A DNA stretch of 64,000 nucleotides, from positions 7,254,001 through 7,318,000 of the forward strand of contig NZ_CP114039.1 of NCBI RefSeq assembly GCF_026965535.1, written 5' to 3'. Source of the stretch: Corallococcus sp. NCRR. GTDB lineage: Bacteria > Myxococcota > Myxococcia > Myxococcales > Myxococcaceae. This document shows, piece by piece, positions 41,401 through 42,977 of this stretch. The position numbers were made by a program, and so were the translations under genes. The notes beneath the pieces were generated by a model, which searched no databases, was not told the origin of the DNA, and saw only the letters and a list, made by a program, of their open reading frames with translations. Every line of letters begins with the position of its first letter. Position 1 is the stretch's first letter.

Positions 41401-42977
41401 CGCAGGTTGCCCGCCTTGCGCAGGTCGATCTCCTGCACCACCACCAGGCGCTCCTCGCCCGCGACCTCCAGCGACACCGCCGCCACGCTGCCGGCGCGCA
41501 GCGCGGGGTGGCTCTCCTCCACCGTCTGCTCGATGTCCTGCGGGTAGTGGTTGCGGCCCCGGATGATGATCAGGTCCTTGGCCCGGCCGGTGACGTACAG
41601 CTCGCCGTCACGCAGGAAGCCCAGGTCGCCCGTGCGCAGGAACGGGCCTTCGTCCGTGCCCTTCACGCGCGCCTGGAACGCCTCCGCCGTCGCCTCCGGC
41701 TTGCTCCAGTAGCCCAGCGCCACACTCGGGCCGCGCACCCAGATCTCACCCACGCCGCCGGGCGCGCACGCCTCGCGCGTCTGGGGATCCACGATGACCA
41801 CGGGGTGCCCCGGCCGCTCCTCGCCGCTGCCCACCAGGACGCGCGCCTCCGGCTTCGCCGCGTCCACCAGCACCGCCCGGCGCTGCTCCAACGCCGGAGC
41901 ATCCAGCGCGCAGCGCACCGGCGGCGCCGCCACGCTCCCGCCCGACACCAGCAGCGTCGCCTCCGCGAGGCCGTAGCACGGGAAGAAGAACTCCCGCTTG
42001 AAGCCTTGCGGCCCGAAGGCCTGCTCGAAGCGGTCCAGCGTCGCCGGACGGACGGGCTCCGCGCCGGTGAACGCCACCTTCCACGAGCTCAGGTCCAGCG
42101 ACTGCCGCTCCTCCGCCGGGATGCGCCGCACGCACAGGTCGAACGCGAAGTTCGGCCCGCCGCTGATCGTGGCCTTGTAGCGGGTGATGGCCTCCAGCCA
42201 CACGCGCGGGTTCTTGAGCATCGTCAGCGGCGACATCAGCGCCGCGTGGAACGTCGCGTACAGCGGCGTGAGGATGCCGCCGATGAGCCCCATGTCGTGG
42301 TACGGCGGCAGCCAGATGACGGCCGAGCTGCTGGGGCCCAGCTCGAACGCGTCCGTGATCAGCGCCAGGTTGTGCGCCAGGTTGCAGTGGCTCAGCATCA
42401 CGCCCTTGGGCGAACCCGTGGACCCGGACGTGTACTGGAGGAACGCCAGCGTGGACGCGTCCACGTCCGGCGGCGTCCAGTCCGCTTCCCCACCCGCCGG
42501 GATCTCGTCCGTCCCCACCCAGTGCAGCGAGCGCAAGTCCGGCGCCTGCTCGAAGACGAACTCCGTCATGGACAGGATGCCGGACGTGGTGAGCACCACC
42601 GTCGCGCTCGCGTCCTGGATGATCGCGCGCAGGCGCGGCAGCGTGCGCTCCAGCCGCATCGGATCCGGCGGATACGCCGGCACCGCGACGAGCCCCGCGT
42701 AGAGGCACCCGAAGAACCCCGCCACGTACTCCAGGCCGGGCGGATACAGCAGCATCACGCGCTCGCCCGGCTTCGCTACCTTACGCAGCGCCACCGCGAT
42801 CCGCCGCGCCCGCGCGTCCAGCCCCGCGTAGCTCAGCGTTCCGTCTTCCTGACCCGCGTCATCCAGGAAGGTGTACAGCGGCTGTTCGGACCGCGATTGG
42901 GCCCGGCTCCGCAAGATTTCGACGAGGGTGGAATTCGAGGGCGTCAGCTCAGGGGAACGCGGCAAGGAAGAACCCAT
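11472..42977 (-). CDS. Nine-module lipopeptide NRPS (FAAL-ACP-(C-A-T)9-TE)
   Basis: Single protein of about 10,501 residues. An N-terminal fatty acyl-AMP ligase and ACP load a fatty acid, nine C-A-T modules each add an amino acid, and a thioesterase releases the product. All nine condensation domains keep HHxxxDG, all nine A domains have the SGSTG core, and each carrier domain has the Ser of GGHSL or GGDSI. Codes read from the A domains predict Ala, Ala-like, Phe, Val, Asp, Phe, aromatic, Asn, Thr. I see no epimerase, methyltransferase, oxidase or ketosynthase domain. I chose ATG 42977 (MGSSLPRSPEL) as the start because the FAAL fold begins soon after it; ATG 43043 would add 22 unlike residues. 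Neither has a strong ribosome site. The gene is divergent from a CmlA-like hydroxylase and followed after 21 bases by a membrane protein gene. Product and name unknown. Confidence 0.97.
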   Translation of the reverse strand: MGSSLPRSPELTPSNSTLVEILRSRAQSRSEQPLYTFLDDAGQEDGTLSYAGLDARARRIAVALRKVAKPGERVMLLYPPGLEYVAGFFGCLYAGLVAVPAYPPDPMRLERTLPRLRAIIQDASATVVLTTSGILSMTEFVFEQAPDLRSLHWVGTDEIPAGGEADWTPPDVDASTLAFLQYTSGSTGSPKGVMLSHCNLAHNLALITDAFELGPSSSAVIWLPPYHDMGLIGGILTPLYATFHAALMSPLTMLKNPRVWLEAITRYKATISGGPNFAFDLCVRRIPAEERQSLDLSSWKVAFTGAEPVRPATLDRFEQAFGPQGFKREFFFPCYGLAEATLLVSGGSVAAPPVRCALDAPALEQRRAVLVDAAKPEARVLVGSGEERPGHPVVIVDPQTREACAPGGVGEIWVRGPSVALGYWSKPEATAEAFQARVKGTDEGPFLRTGDLGFLRDGELYVTGRAKDLIIIRGRNHYPQDIEQTVEESHPALRAGSVAAVSLEVAGEERLVVVQEIDLRKAGNLRKQVDMAEAAVKEIRQRVAERHEVQVHAVALIEPGSIPKTSSGKIQRHACKAQFLADELRTVLVWREPGFEEAEETEEASEPVAAPVREDVPEAARATLTWLVERVAEQLKVPAKTVDVREPITRYGLDSLSAVELAHAVEKGLGIALPMELLLQGPSLVELAKRITASKQEPKAAVLAPRPRGATQPLSFAQQRLWFLDRLEQGSALYSIPGAVRLDGALDAESLRRSLEEIVRRHESLRTTFREENGEAVQIIHPAKAFELPVVDLTGSPEASREAEARRCVDEEAVRPFDLGAGPLMRARLLKLGEAKHVLLVTMHHIVSDGWSMGVLVREVAALYDAFRGGRGSPLPELRVQYADFAQWQREWLLGGVLEKQVGYWKQRLAGAPAVLELPTDFARPASQTYRGATVPVKLGAELSKALGALAKQEGVTPYMLLLAAFQVLLGRYSGQDDISVGSPITGRSRAETEGLIGFFVNTLVLRTKLEGNPSFRALLAQVKETTLGAYAHQDVPFEKLVEELQPQRSLSHAPLFQVMFALQQDVLPHFRLPGVELSPYDVESKTAKFDLTLYLTETAGGLEGTLEYNTDLFAAATARRMMEHLRVLLESLLTDPGAKLSDLSLMGAQEKQSLLKDTSGTDLPGPVHGTMQALFEAQVARTPDAAAVYFDGQVLTYAQLDARANQLAHHLRGLGVGPDTLVGVSLERSASMVVALLGVLKAGGAYVPLDPAYPRERLGWMLEDAQAPVLLTQQKLLGVLPEHSAKAVCVDSDWAVIARQPTTPVTTGTGVGNLAYVLYTSGSTGRPKGVAIEQRSVVAFLHWATAAFTSRQLAGVLAATSLNFDLSVFEVFAPLTCGGAVIVAENALALPTLKDAGRVTLVNTVPSAMAELVRSGGVPESVRTVNLAGEPLLNRLAQAIYGLKNVEGVYNLYGPTEDTTYSTYTRVEKDGAREPTIGRPLTGSRAYVLDAWLRPVPQGVPGELYLTGAGLARGYLAKPSLTAERFVPNPFSVEPGARMYRTGDRVRWLATGELEYLGRIDFQVKVRGFRIELGEVESALASQPGVRESVVVVREDVPGDKRLVAYVAGASLDVAELRKGLKARLPEYMVPSAFVVLNALPLTPNGKVDRKALPVPEAQAQARYVAPRTATEEQVATLFAQLLRVERVGAEDSFFELGGHSLLAMQLVSRLRTAFSVEVPLRSLFELSTVASLAAFIDGKQQRAEGANLPPLKRVSREGALPLSFAQQRLWFLDRLEQGSALYNVPGAVRLEGALDVEALRLTLQEIVARHESLRTTFREENGEAVQIIHAVGRMDLPVVDLSNVAEAETQRLVNEEAVRPFDLGTGPLFRAKLLKLGEAKHVLLVTMHHIVSDGWSLGVLVREMAALYEAHSQGRAMPMPELAVQYADFAQWQREWLLGGVLEKQVGYWKQQLAGAPALLELQTDFARPAVQTYRGATVPVKLGADLSRALNALAKQEGVTPYQLLLAAFQVLLARYSGQDDISVGSPIAGRTQAETEGLIGFFVNTLVLRTKLSGNPSFQQVLKQVRETTLGAYAHQDVPFEKLVEELQPQRSLSHAPLFQVMFALQQDVLPHLKLSGMELSPYEVESKTAKFDLTLFLTETAGGLEGTLEYNTDLFTALTAQRMTEHLRVLLESVAVRPMAKVFDLSLMSAQEKQTLLMDVSGTDLPAPVSGTMQTLFEAQAVRTPDAPAVYFDGQVLTYAQLEAQANQLAHHLRGMGVGPDTLVGVSLERSARMVVALLGVLKAGGAYVPLDPAYPQDRLGWMLEDAQAPVVLTQQKLLGVLPAHSARNVFLDTDWETISKNPVSRVDARTGLRNLAYVLYTSGSTGRPKGVAIEQRSVIAFLHWATTFFTPQQLSGMLASTSLNFDISVFEVFAPLSVGGSVIVAENALALPTMKDASRVTLVNTVPSAMAELLRSGGVPETVRTVNLAGEPLLNRLAQAVYELKNVDAVYNFYGPTEDTTYSTYLRVEKGATREPTVGRLLTGSRGYVLDARLRPVPQGVPGELYIAGAGLSRGYLAKPALTAERYVPNPFSDEPGARMYRTGDRIRWLPNGELEYLGRFDFQVKVRGFRIELGEVQSVLSTQPGVRESVVVVREDVPGDKRLVAYVAGATLDVAELRKGLKARLPEYMVPSAFVVLNALPLNPNGKVDRKALPVPEAQSSQGQYVAPRTATEEQVATLFAQLLRVERVGAEDSFFELGGHSLLAMQLVSRLRTAFGAEVPLRSLFELSTVASLAAFVDAAASGRDASKAPAITPRPRSATESLSFAQQRLWFLDQLEQGSAFYNVAGGVKLEGTLHVEAMRRTLEEIVRRHESLRTTFREENGQAVQVIHPAKPFELPVVDVSGAQDAEARRLAEEEAARPFDLGTGPLFRAKLLKLGEAKHVLLVTMHHIVSDGWSLGVLVREVAALYEAQVLNQKSPLPELAVQYSDFAQWQREWLLGGVLEKQVGYWKQQLAGAPAVLELPTDFARPAVQTYRGATVPVKLGAELSRTLNALAKQEGVTPYQLLLAAFQVLLSRYSGQDDISVGSPIAGRTQAETEGLIGFFVNTLVLRTKLSGNPSFQQVLKQVRETTLGAYAHQDVPFEKLVEELQPQRSLSHAPLFQVMFALQQDVLPHLKLSGVELSPYEVESKSAKFDLTLSLTEAAGGLEGTLEYNTDLFTAATAQRMMEHLRVLLESVAVRPMAKLSQLELMGPQERHQVLVAWNDTRGDVAGDVTFPTLFEAQVRRAPDSQALVFEDASLTYAQLDARANQLAHHLRTLGVGPEVRVALCVERSLELAVAMLGIQKAGGAFVPLDPSYPRERLSFMLEDSGAPVLVTQSSLSQQLPSDGLRVVRMDVEAAHLQTLPESAPASSANADTLAYVIYTSGSTGRPKGTLLPHRGLNNTARQAAAAKGLGSGQRALQYAASSFDASVWEVFSTLVSGATLVLAPRDRLLPDEPLRTLLKSQRITTVTLTPSVLAQLSTDGLDGVSTIVSAGEALSVEMARKWGQGRTLINAYGPTETTVCATLTHGGVRAERLTIGKPLANVQVYVLDALHHPVPVGVAGELYVAGEGLARGYQGRPDMTAEKFVPHPFSNEPGARLYRTGDRVRWLAEGEIEYLGRIDHQVKVRGFRIELGEIEAVLLRHADVREAAVVVREDVPGDKRLVGYVVPQPGRMVDAASLRKHLKDGVPEYMVPAAFMVLDALPMTPAGKVDRKALPAPTGALTRPDAYVAPRTPTEERVAALFARVLTVERVGAEDSFFELGGHSLMATQLVSRLRGEFQVELPLRALFESPTVAALAARVDEATGAERKFKTPPLKPASREGSLPLSFDQERLWLFEQLTPGTPIYNVPSAARLSGDLDVDVLRRGLEEIVRRHEALRTVFHQDASGAPVQVVLAAKPFALPVVDLSSLPADQAEAEARKHLNAEAARPFDLVQGPLLRAQLLKLSAREHVLCLAMHHIVVDGWAVGVFMHELQALYTAFSRGEASPLPALPVQYADYTLWHRQWLSGDVLEQQISWWKKKLAGAPRIALRTDAPRPAGDRFHGDSRRFHLSPDLTSRIEALGRGEGATLFMVLLAAFDALLHRRTGQDDIVVGTDIANRAREELESLVGFFTNQLVLRTQVSGDLSFRALLDRVRKGTLDAYEHQDLPFGTLVQALKPPREPGGQLFNVKFVLENAPLPPLQLPGLELSLLDAETNGTAKWDLLVVVFPWQGGLTVTVEHNTDVLDRASVERLFAHFESLLRAVVENPEHRIGTLPLLTPDERTTLAAWNDRPRTYPHGQPVSRVFEAQAARAPDAVAVSFEGETLTAGQLNARANQLAHHLRALGVRPGKRVGVSLERSLDLVVAVLGIAKAGGAYVPLDPSFPTERLSMLIEDAGLSALVSVSAIADELPAQWLQVVCLDDDAAALAKRPDTNLDTAPTGEDELYVLYTSGSTGRPKGVSVPHRAVVRLVCGPEWVNLSSKEVFLQLAPLAFDASTFELWGAMLNGAKLAVFPPRAPTLDELGQVITREGVSTLWLTAGLFHQMVDGNLDGLRPVRQLLAGGDVLSPAHVLRVMEQLPGCRVINGYGPTENTTFTACYPVENAQALGISVPIGRPINGTRVHVLNASLEPVPLGAPGELFAGGDGLAHGYLNQPELTAEKFIPDPFSTVPGARLYRTGDQVRFRADGALEFLGRIDQQVKVRGFRIEPGEIETALRGHPSVLDVTVAVQEVAGEKALVAYVVTEEGAEPLGVDTMRSFLHDKLPAYMVPTALMAMDALPLTPNGKVDRRALPVPGSERPQMSTAYAAPRTMEETALCEVWAEVLGVERVGIDDSFYDLGGDSIRSIQLIAKLRERGLDLPMVELLRQPTIRALGNLVHAAPSKAAAQAVPGSEPFSLLSDADRARLPSDVEDAYPVAVLQAGMLFQSELDQASGMYHDATSYHLEMALDEAKMRQLLAELARRHAILRTSFDLTGYEQPLQFVHREAQVPLELHDVRHVPAAEQDALLRKLVEEDRCRPFDWSRAPLLRFAIYRRTEKTLQFSLIFHHAILDGWSLATLLSELFRGYVNLLRGTPAPEAAPLAVTYRQFVALEHQSLTSGEGERFWKSRLSEVDRPAPRAPLPAGQEPVLSMRQVDVPAALQEGLQRVAQAANVPLKTVLLAAHLRVRALMEGQRSVVTGVVSNGRPETADSERMVGLFLNSIPFPVTLEDGTWLDLVRQVSKADGDIWPHRRYPMGRLQQQLGGQRLFETIFNFVHFHVAGGLSQLEGVRLLEETPSTAWMELPLSTLFLQRPDTGALMLVLRTNGTQRDADQTEALAGYYFRALEAMAANPQARHEHARLLPDTERQKLLVEWNATGTQPAGDTCVHERFAVHAARTPDAVAVVCDDGQLTYGELNRRANQLAHWLRARGVGPDARVGLLTERTPDAIVGMMGILKAGGAYVPLDPSHPPERLRTVLEDASASLVVTQASLAANVADASRGHVCLDSDAAMLSREREDDPKRLGDASSLAYVIFTSGSTGRPKGVAIEHRQLNHYVEGVTLRLELPPAASFASVSTLAADLGHTAVFPTLSGGGTLHLISRDRASDPAALGDYFQRHAVDCLKIVPSHLTALLSSPSPERVLPRKRLVLGGEASDPALVARVHALVPGLEVFNHYGPTETTVGVLTWKVERGTQLSATASVPLGRPLPNARMYVLDAALQPVPVGVPGELFIGGAGVARGYLGRPDLTMERFLADPFHPEPGARVYRTGDRVRYLPDGALEFLGRVDFQVKVRGFRIELPEIEAAMSGLPGVAEVVVLAREDVPGDKRLVAYVVAVPGHTLEAGALRQGLKSRLPDYMVPSAFVMLDALPLTSNGKVDRRALPAPEKESEAGRAHVAPRTPTEELIAGLWSKLLGVERVGVKDDFFALGGHSLLATQMISRIRSAFRVELPLRALFEATTVETLSARVDEAVRQGFGLEAPAIVPLSREHTLPLSFAQQRLWFLDQLEPDSAFYNIAAPVMLDGSLEVAPLEQAFTELVRRHEVLRTTFRAEGGNPIQVVHPAAPMPLPLVDLTHLPEAEREAKAQRLADEDAGRPFNLATGPLLRATLVRISDVRHMLLLTVHHIVSDGWSRGVLVREVAALYEAFRQGKPSPLPELPVQYADYSGWQRGWLQGDVLKKQVGYWKQQLTGAPSALELPTDFPRPAVQTYRGETLPFTLPRELSDALRALALKEGVTPYMLLLTAWQVLLARHAGQDDVTVGSPVAGRGRMETEGLIGFFINTLVLRTRLEGDPSFRQVLARVRESVLGAHAHQEVPFEKLVEELQPVRDTSRSPLFQVWFVLHQELAAKLSVPGLTLSAYEAEARTAKFDLALSMLDAADGFVGRLEYNSDLFARTTAERMMARLHVLLSGIVAKPESAVGELPLLSAEEQHQVLVGWNSVRAELPREATIHSLIAAHAEATPDAVALVYEDQSLTYAELDVKANQLAHHLRRRYVGPEVRVALCLERSLDLVVGMLGILKAGGAFIPLDPSYPVERLDYMLSDSGAPVLVTQESLMDSLPTDGRLTIQLDMDVDAIERMPEEAPRSSTSAHNLAYVIYTSGSTGRPKGTLLQHEGLVNTALRAAAAKRVGPGSRVLQYAASSFDASVWEIFSTLAAGATLVLAPRDRLMPDEPLRTLLKEQGITTATLTPSVLAQLSTEGLEGLRSVVSAGEALSVELARKWGAGRLMINAYGPTEATVCATLTEGGVNPERITIGKPWANAQVYVLDASRRPVPVGVAGELYIGGVALARGYQGRPDLTAEKFVPHPFSQEPGARVYRTGDRVRWLATGELEYLGRIDFQVKVRGFRIELGEVESVLLHHTDIREAAVVVREDVPGDKRLVAYVVAQEDTELDVAELRRHLKGEVPEYMVPSAFVVLEALPMTPAGKVDRKALPAPSDARTERSEAEFAAPRTPTEEMLATVWTEVLDVKRVGVRDNFFDLGGHSLLATQVASRIREAFGVELPLRALFEAPTIADLAQRVDQSVRSEQGLQAPPIVPLPREGSLPLGLAQQRLWFLDQMEPDSAFYNIVLPVRLEGELDLGVLERTFTELVRRHESLRTTFHAEGDQPVQRIHPPAPASLNVVDLSGLPDAEREAEAKRLADAETNRGFKLATGPLMRALILRMSQTEHVLLLSLHHIITDGWSMSLLVREIAAIYAAFREDKPSPLPELPVQYADYAGWQRDWLRSDVMGKHVEYWRQQLAGAPSALELPTDFPRPAVMTYSGGGVAVKVPQALSQRIKALCREKAVTPFMFLLAAWQVLLARHAGQDDISVGSPAAGRGHSSTEGIIGFFVNTLVLRAKLEGNPSFRDVLTQVRDTVLSAHVHQEVPFEKLVEELHPVRDTSRSPLFQAMFVLQAEELSGQVSVAGLTLKTFEAEARTAKFDMSLSLADASEGFLGRLAYNSDLYSRVTAERLVQHFVMLLEGIAADMSQRVMALPLMTEDEARQELVVWNDTRVDFPRQACIQSFIEAHARFTPDAVALVYEDTSLTFAQLDAKANQLAHHLRTLGVAPEVRVALCLDRSLDLVVGMLGVLKAGGAFVPLDPAYPIDRLDYMLEDSGATVLVTRGEPMPGLHAEDRVGLHLDDVRDVLQALPTTAPSVSMTSANLAYVIYTSGSTGRPKGTLLQHQGLVNTALQAGRAHRYAPGSRVLQYAASSFDASVCEVFGTLVAGATLVLAPRDRLLPDEPLRTLLQEQRITAVTLTPSVLAQLGTEGLEGLRTVISAGEALSVELARKWGEGRLMINAYGPTEATVCATLTENGANPERLTIGKPWANVQVYVLDDALRPQPTGVPGELYVAGVGLARGYQGRPDLTAERFIPNPFSQEPGARLYRTGDRVRWTSSAELEYLGRIDSQVKVRGFRIELGEVESVLLHHAEVREAAVVVREDAPGDKRLVAYVVPRAAGTLDAVELRRHLKTEVPEYMVPSAFVVLEALPLTPAGKIDRKALPAPTGEVARTRTFVAARTPTEELLAALFAQLLGVERVGVEDHFFEMGGHSLMATRLASRIREAFDVELPLRTLFEAPTVTDLARRVDTLVAQGRGVKAPPLVALPRAERMPLSFAQQRLWFLNQLEPDSAFYNLPLPVRLEGALDVSALERAFTELVRRHESLRTTFPMRDGQPAQVVHPAATVSLPVVDLSAQPEDVREAEAQRRANEEAQRPFHLANGPLLRVKLLKLEAQRHVLLATMHHIVSDGWSMGVLVREMAALYEAFASGRAPSLPELPVQYADYAGWQRGWLQGDVLAQQMAYWKQQLSGAPAALELPTDRPRPAVQTYRGASVNLRVGKPVTDTLKALALKEGATPFMVLLAAWQVLLARYSGQDDVSVGTPIAGRGRTETEGLIGFFVNTLVLRTKLEGNPSFRALLAQVKETTLGAYAHQEVPFEKLVEELAPTRDTSRTPLFQVLLSFQNAPVPELEVKGLTLRAVPLEHATAQFDLNMTLSEVDGELRGAMEYNSDLFDAGTATRMLEHLRVLLEGVASQPDVPVQRLPLLTEGERTQLLTTWNDTRADFPRDACIHQRFEEQVARTPDAIAATFEGETLTYRQLDAKANQLAHHLRRLGVGPEVKVALCLERSLEMVIAVMGVLKAGGAYVPLDPKYPLDRLSFMLEDTQVPVVLTQDSLADELPVTTQQLISLDGDWKRSISREREDAPVTAVSAGNLAYVIYTSGSTGKPKGVAIEHRGVSNYLTWCLSAYGLDTGAGAPVHSSLAFDLTVTSMLAPLVAGRGVVMVSETRGVEGLADVLRDGTGFSLVKLTPSHLRLLSDLLGADAAAGRTGAFVIGGEALFSEELAFWRKHAPATRLINEYGPTETVVGCSVHVVAPEDSASGAVRIGKPLPNTRMYVLDAQLQPVPVGVPGELYIGGVQVGRGYLGRPELTAEKFVPDAFSTDAGARLYRSGDLARWRADGTLEYMGRVDHQVKVRGYRIELGEIESALMGAYGVRESVVVVREDVAGDKRLVAYVAGDVEVLDRKGLREHLERTLPEYMVPSAFVVLEALPVTSNGKVDRKALPVPSDERAQDEAFIAPRTPTEQLLAGAWSELLNVDRVGSTDDFFELGGHSLLATQVLSRVRSIFRIDLQLRDVFNAPTVQKLSVLIDQALQAGAGTQAPAIVPLPREGRLPLSFAQQRLWFLHQLDASSPAYNVPMVLRLKGSLDVTALEQSFTELVRRHESLRTSFHLDNGQATQVIYPAVSLPLPVVDLSDIPDPERHDEARRLADEEAVHPFQLATGPLLRVKLLKLDEEEHILLLVMHHIVSDGWSMGVLVREMAASYEAFSHGGTPSLPQLPVQYADYAGWQRGWLQGEVLEKQLGYWKQQLTGAPSALELPTDRPRPAVQTSNGSSVPVKVGRELTETLKALALKEGTTPFMVLLAAWQTLLSRYSGQDDISVGTPIAGRQRAETEGLIGFFVNTLVLRTKLDGDPTFRELLGRVRETTLGAYAHQEVPFEKLVEELAPTRDTSRTPLFQVSMTLQNAPEGAFNLTGLALEGVEVEHRTAKFDLSLGLTETANGIEGGLEFNTDLFDASTAERLARHLGVLLAGIGANPDARLHQLPLLTQEDRAEVVADWNTSFRFPVDACLHTLFERQAARTPDAIAVTYAEQRLTYRELDTRANQLAHHLRTLGVGPEVLVGLAVERSLELMVGLLAILKAGGAYLPMDPAYPQERLEFMVEDARVPVVLTQQHLLDVVPSGAAKRLCLDSDAAAWASAPTTTPDSGVAPNHLAYVIYTSGSTGRPKGAQIEHAQVVRLFDGTKHWFDFGAKDVWTLFHSYAFDFSVWEMWGALLYGGKLVVVPYEVSRTPADFHALLKREGVTVLNQTPSAFRQLIQHEERTGDHEGLSLRTVVFGGEALEFGSLRPWYARHADNAPVLVNMYGITETTVHVTYRALKAADAEGGRGSEVGVAIPDLQVYVLDAHGQPVPPGVTGEMYVGGDGLSRGYLGRPELTAQRFIPDPFSTRPGARLYRSGDLARWRPDGTLEYLGRADFQVKLRGFRIELGEIEAGLLSHPSVREAVVLVREDAPGDKRLVAYLVGAPGQSVAGVPELREQLRRTLPEYMVPSAFMTLESLPLTSNGKVDRRALPAPDTTRAEGSTLVVARTPLQLQLVRVWEETLGMSPIGIRDDFFDLGGHSMLAVQLMGRIQQLTGKNLPLASLFQASTVEQLAALLEADSRAWSPLVALKPEGTKPPLFAIHPAGGGVLCYVDLARELDADQPCYGLQARGTEGEEPLGTVAEMAALYLTAMREVQPHGPYHLAGWSLGGIIAFEMARQLRAVGEEVALLASIDAYTVQHMVPDKTPEQVLEDMLTSELTMMLAATTGRDPMELRERISQMTQAERVNYFYEVGSQGDTQIADVGVERVRNLYRVFESTSRAFTQYDAKPLDGKLVLLRASQRPDTREHTGWEELVTGGVEVVDMPGTHMTMMRKPLITNVARELQSRIVTHTTPVDDLQKKIG
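11490..12300 (-). other. NRPS C-terminal thioesterase domain
   Basis: Type I thioesterase of the alpha/beta-hydrolase fold with the oxyanion-region motif FAIHPAGGG and nucleophile Ser near residue 10304 in AGWSLGG; the catalytic His is probably in the C-terminal PGTHMTMM. It releases the chain by hydrolysis or cyclisation; which one cannot be read from sequence. Confidence 0.9.
12340..15485 (-). other. NRPS module 9 (C-A-T), predicted Thr
   Basis: C domain with HHIVSDG. The A domain has AFDFSVWEMW, LNQTPS, VVFGGEA and NMYGITETTVH, giving DFWNVGMVHK, a Thr-type code. T domain LGGHSML near 12450. It is the last extension module before the thioesterase. Confidence 0.86.
15545..18675 (-). other. 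NRPS module 8 (C-A-T), predicted Asn
   Basis: C domain with HHIVSDG. The A domain has AFDLTVTSML, VKLTPS, FVIGGEA and NEYGPTETVVG, giving DLTKVGEVGK, an Asn-type code (Glu at position 322 separates it from Asp in module 5). T domain LGGHSLL near 15655. Confidence 0.85.
18725..21845 (-). other. NRPS module 7 (C-A-T), predicted aromatic, unusual code
   Basis: C domain with HHIITDG. The A domain has SFDASVCEVF, TLTPS, VISAGEA and NAYGPTEATVC, giving DACTIAAVCK. Position 239 is Cys where modules 3 and 6 have Trp, which alters the pocket floor. An aromatic or large hydrophobic residue is likely, but I know no exact match. T domain MGGHSLM near 18850. Confidence 0.7.
21895..25010 (-). other. NRPS module 6 (C-A-T), predicted Phe
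   Basis: C domain with HHIVSDG. The A domain has SFDASVWEIF, TLTPS, VVSAGEA and NAYGPTEATVC, giving DAWTVAAVCK, identical to module 3 and of Phe type. T domain LGGHSLL near 22015. The A domain is very similar to that of module 7. Confidence 0.82.
25060..28210 (-). other. NRPS module 5 (divergent C-A-T), predicted Asp
   Basis: The C domain is unlike the other eight. It begins VEDAYPVAVLQAGMLFQ instead of LSFAQQRLWF and has HHAILDG, so it is catalytically complete but of another sub-family. The A domain has LAADLGHTAVF, LKIVPS, LVLGGEA and NHYGPTETTVG, giving DLTKVGHVGK, close to known Asp codes; His at position 322 favours Asp over Asn. T domain ALGGHSLL near 25185. Confidence 0.82.
28280..31415 (-). 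other. NRPS module 4 (C-A-T), predicted Val
   Basis: C domain with HHIVVDG. The A domain has AFDASTFELW, LWLTAG, LLAGGD and NGYGPTENTTF, giving DAFWLGGTFK, which matches Val codes. The carrier core is LGGDSIRSIQ, the form usually found before epimerase or special condensation domains, not the GGHSL form of the other eight modules. An ordinary A-containing module 5 follows directly, with no epimerase. Confidence 0.85.
31470..34550 (-). other. NRPS module 3 (C-A-T), predicted Phe
   Basis: C domain with HHIVSDG. The A domain has SFDASVWEVF, TLTPS, IVSAGEA and NAYGPTETTVC, giving DAWTVAAVCK, a Phe-type code. The A domain belongs to a different sub-family from modules 1-2, although the C domain is almost the same as theirs, so the C-A junction looks like a recombination point. 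T domain LGGHSLM near 31580. Confidence 0.82.
33460..33879. repeat. Near-identical intragenic direct repeat, copy in module 3 C domain
   Basis: About 420 bases encoding the second half of the module 3 condensation domain repeat, with only scattered single-base differences, at 36601-37020 in module 2, an offset of about 3,141 bases (one module). A somewhat more diverged third copy lies near 39740-40160 in module 1. Confidence 0.85.
34630..37695 (-). other. NRPS module 2 (C-A-T), predicted Ala-like
   Basis: C domain with HHIVSDG. The A domain code read as for module 1 is DIFNNAFTYK, differing from the Ala code of module 1 at two positions (236 and 322), so a small residue such as Ala is likely but less certain. 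T domain LGGHSLL near 34730. The second half of the C domain is nearly identical in DNA to that of module 3. Confidence 0.75.
36601..37020. repeat. Near-identical intragenic direct repeat, copy in module 2 C domain
   Basis: Partner of the copy at 33460-33879. By eye well over 90 percent of bases are the same, including synonymous sites, which points to recent duplication or gene conversion. Confidence 0.85.
37775..40840 (-). other. NRPS module 1 (C-A-T), predicted Ala
   Basis: C domain from LSFAQQRLWFLDRL with HHIVSDG; it should take the fatty acyl group from the loading ACP. The A domain has NFDLSVFEVF, VNTVPS, VNLAGEP and NLYGPTEDTTY, giving the ten-residue code DLFNNALTYK, a known Ala code as I remember it. 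T domain LGGHSLL near 37870. Sequence is close to modules 2 and 3 in the C domain. Confidence 0.85.
40905..42935 (-). other. NRPS loading module: fatty acyl-AMP ligase and ACP
   Basis: Residues about 15-600 form a FAAL, recognised by FLQYTSGSTGSPKG, the FAAL-type motif YGLAEATLLVSGG and KDLIIIRGRNHYPQD. FAALs activate a free fatty acid as acyl-AMP and pass it to a carrier protein rather than to CoA. The carrier follows at about 615-690, with its phosphopantetheine Ser near 654 in GLDSLSAVEL. Chain length and branching of the acyl group cannot be read. Confidence 0.92.
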
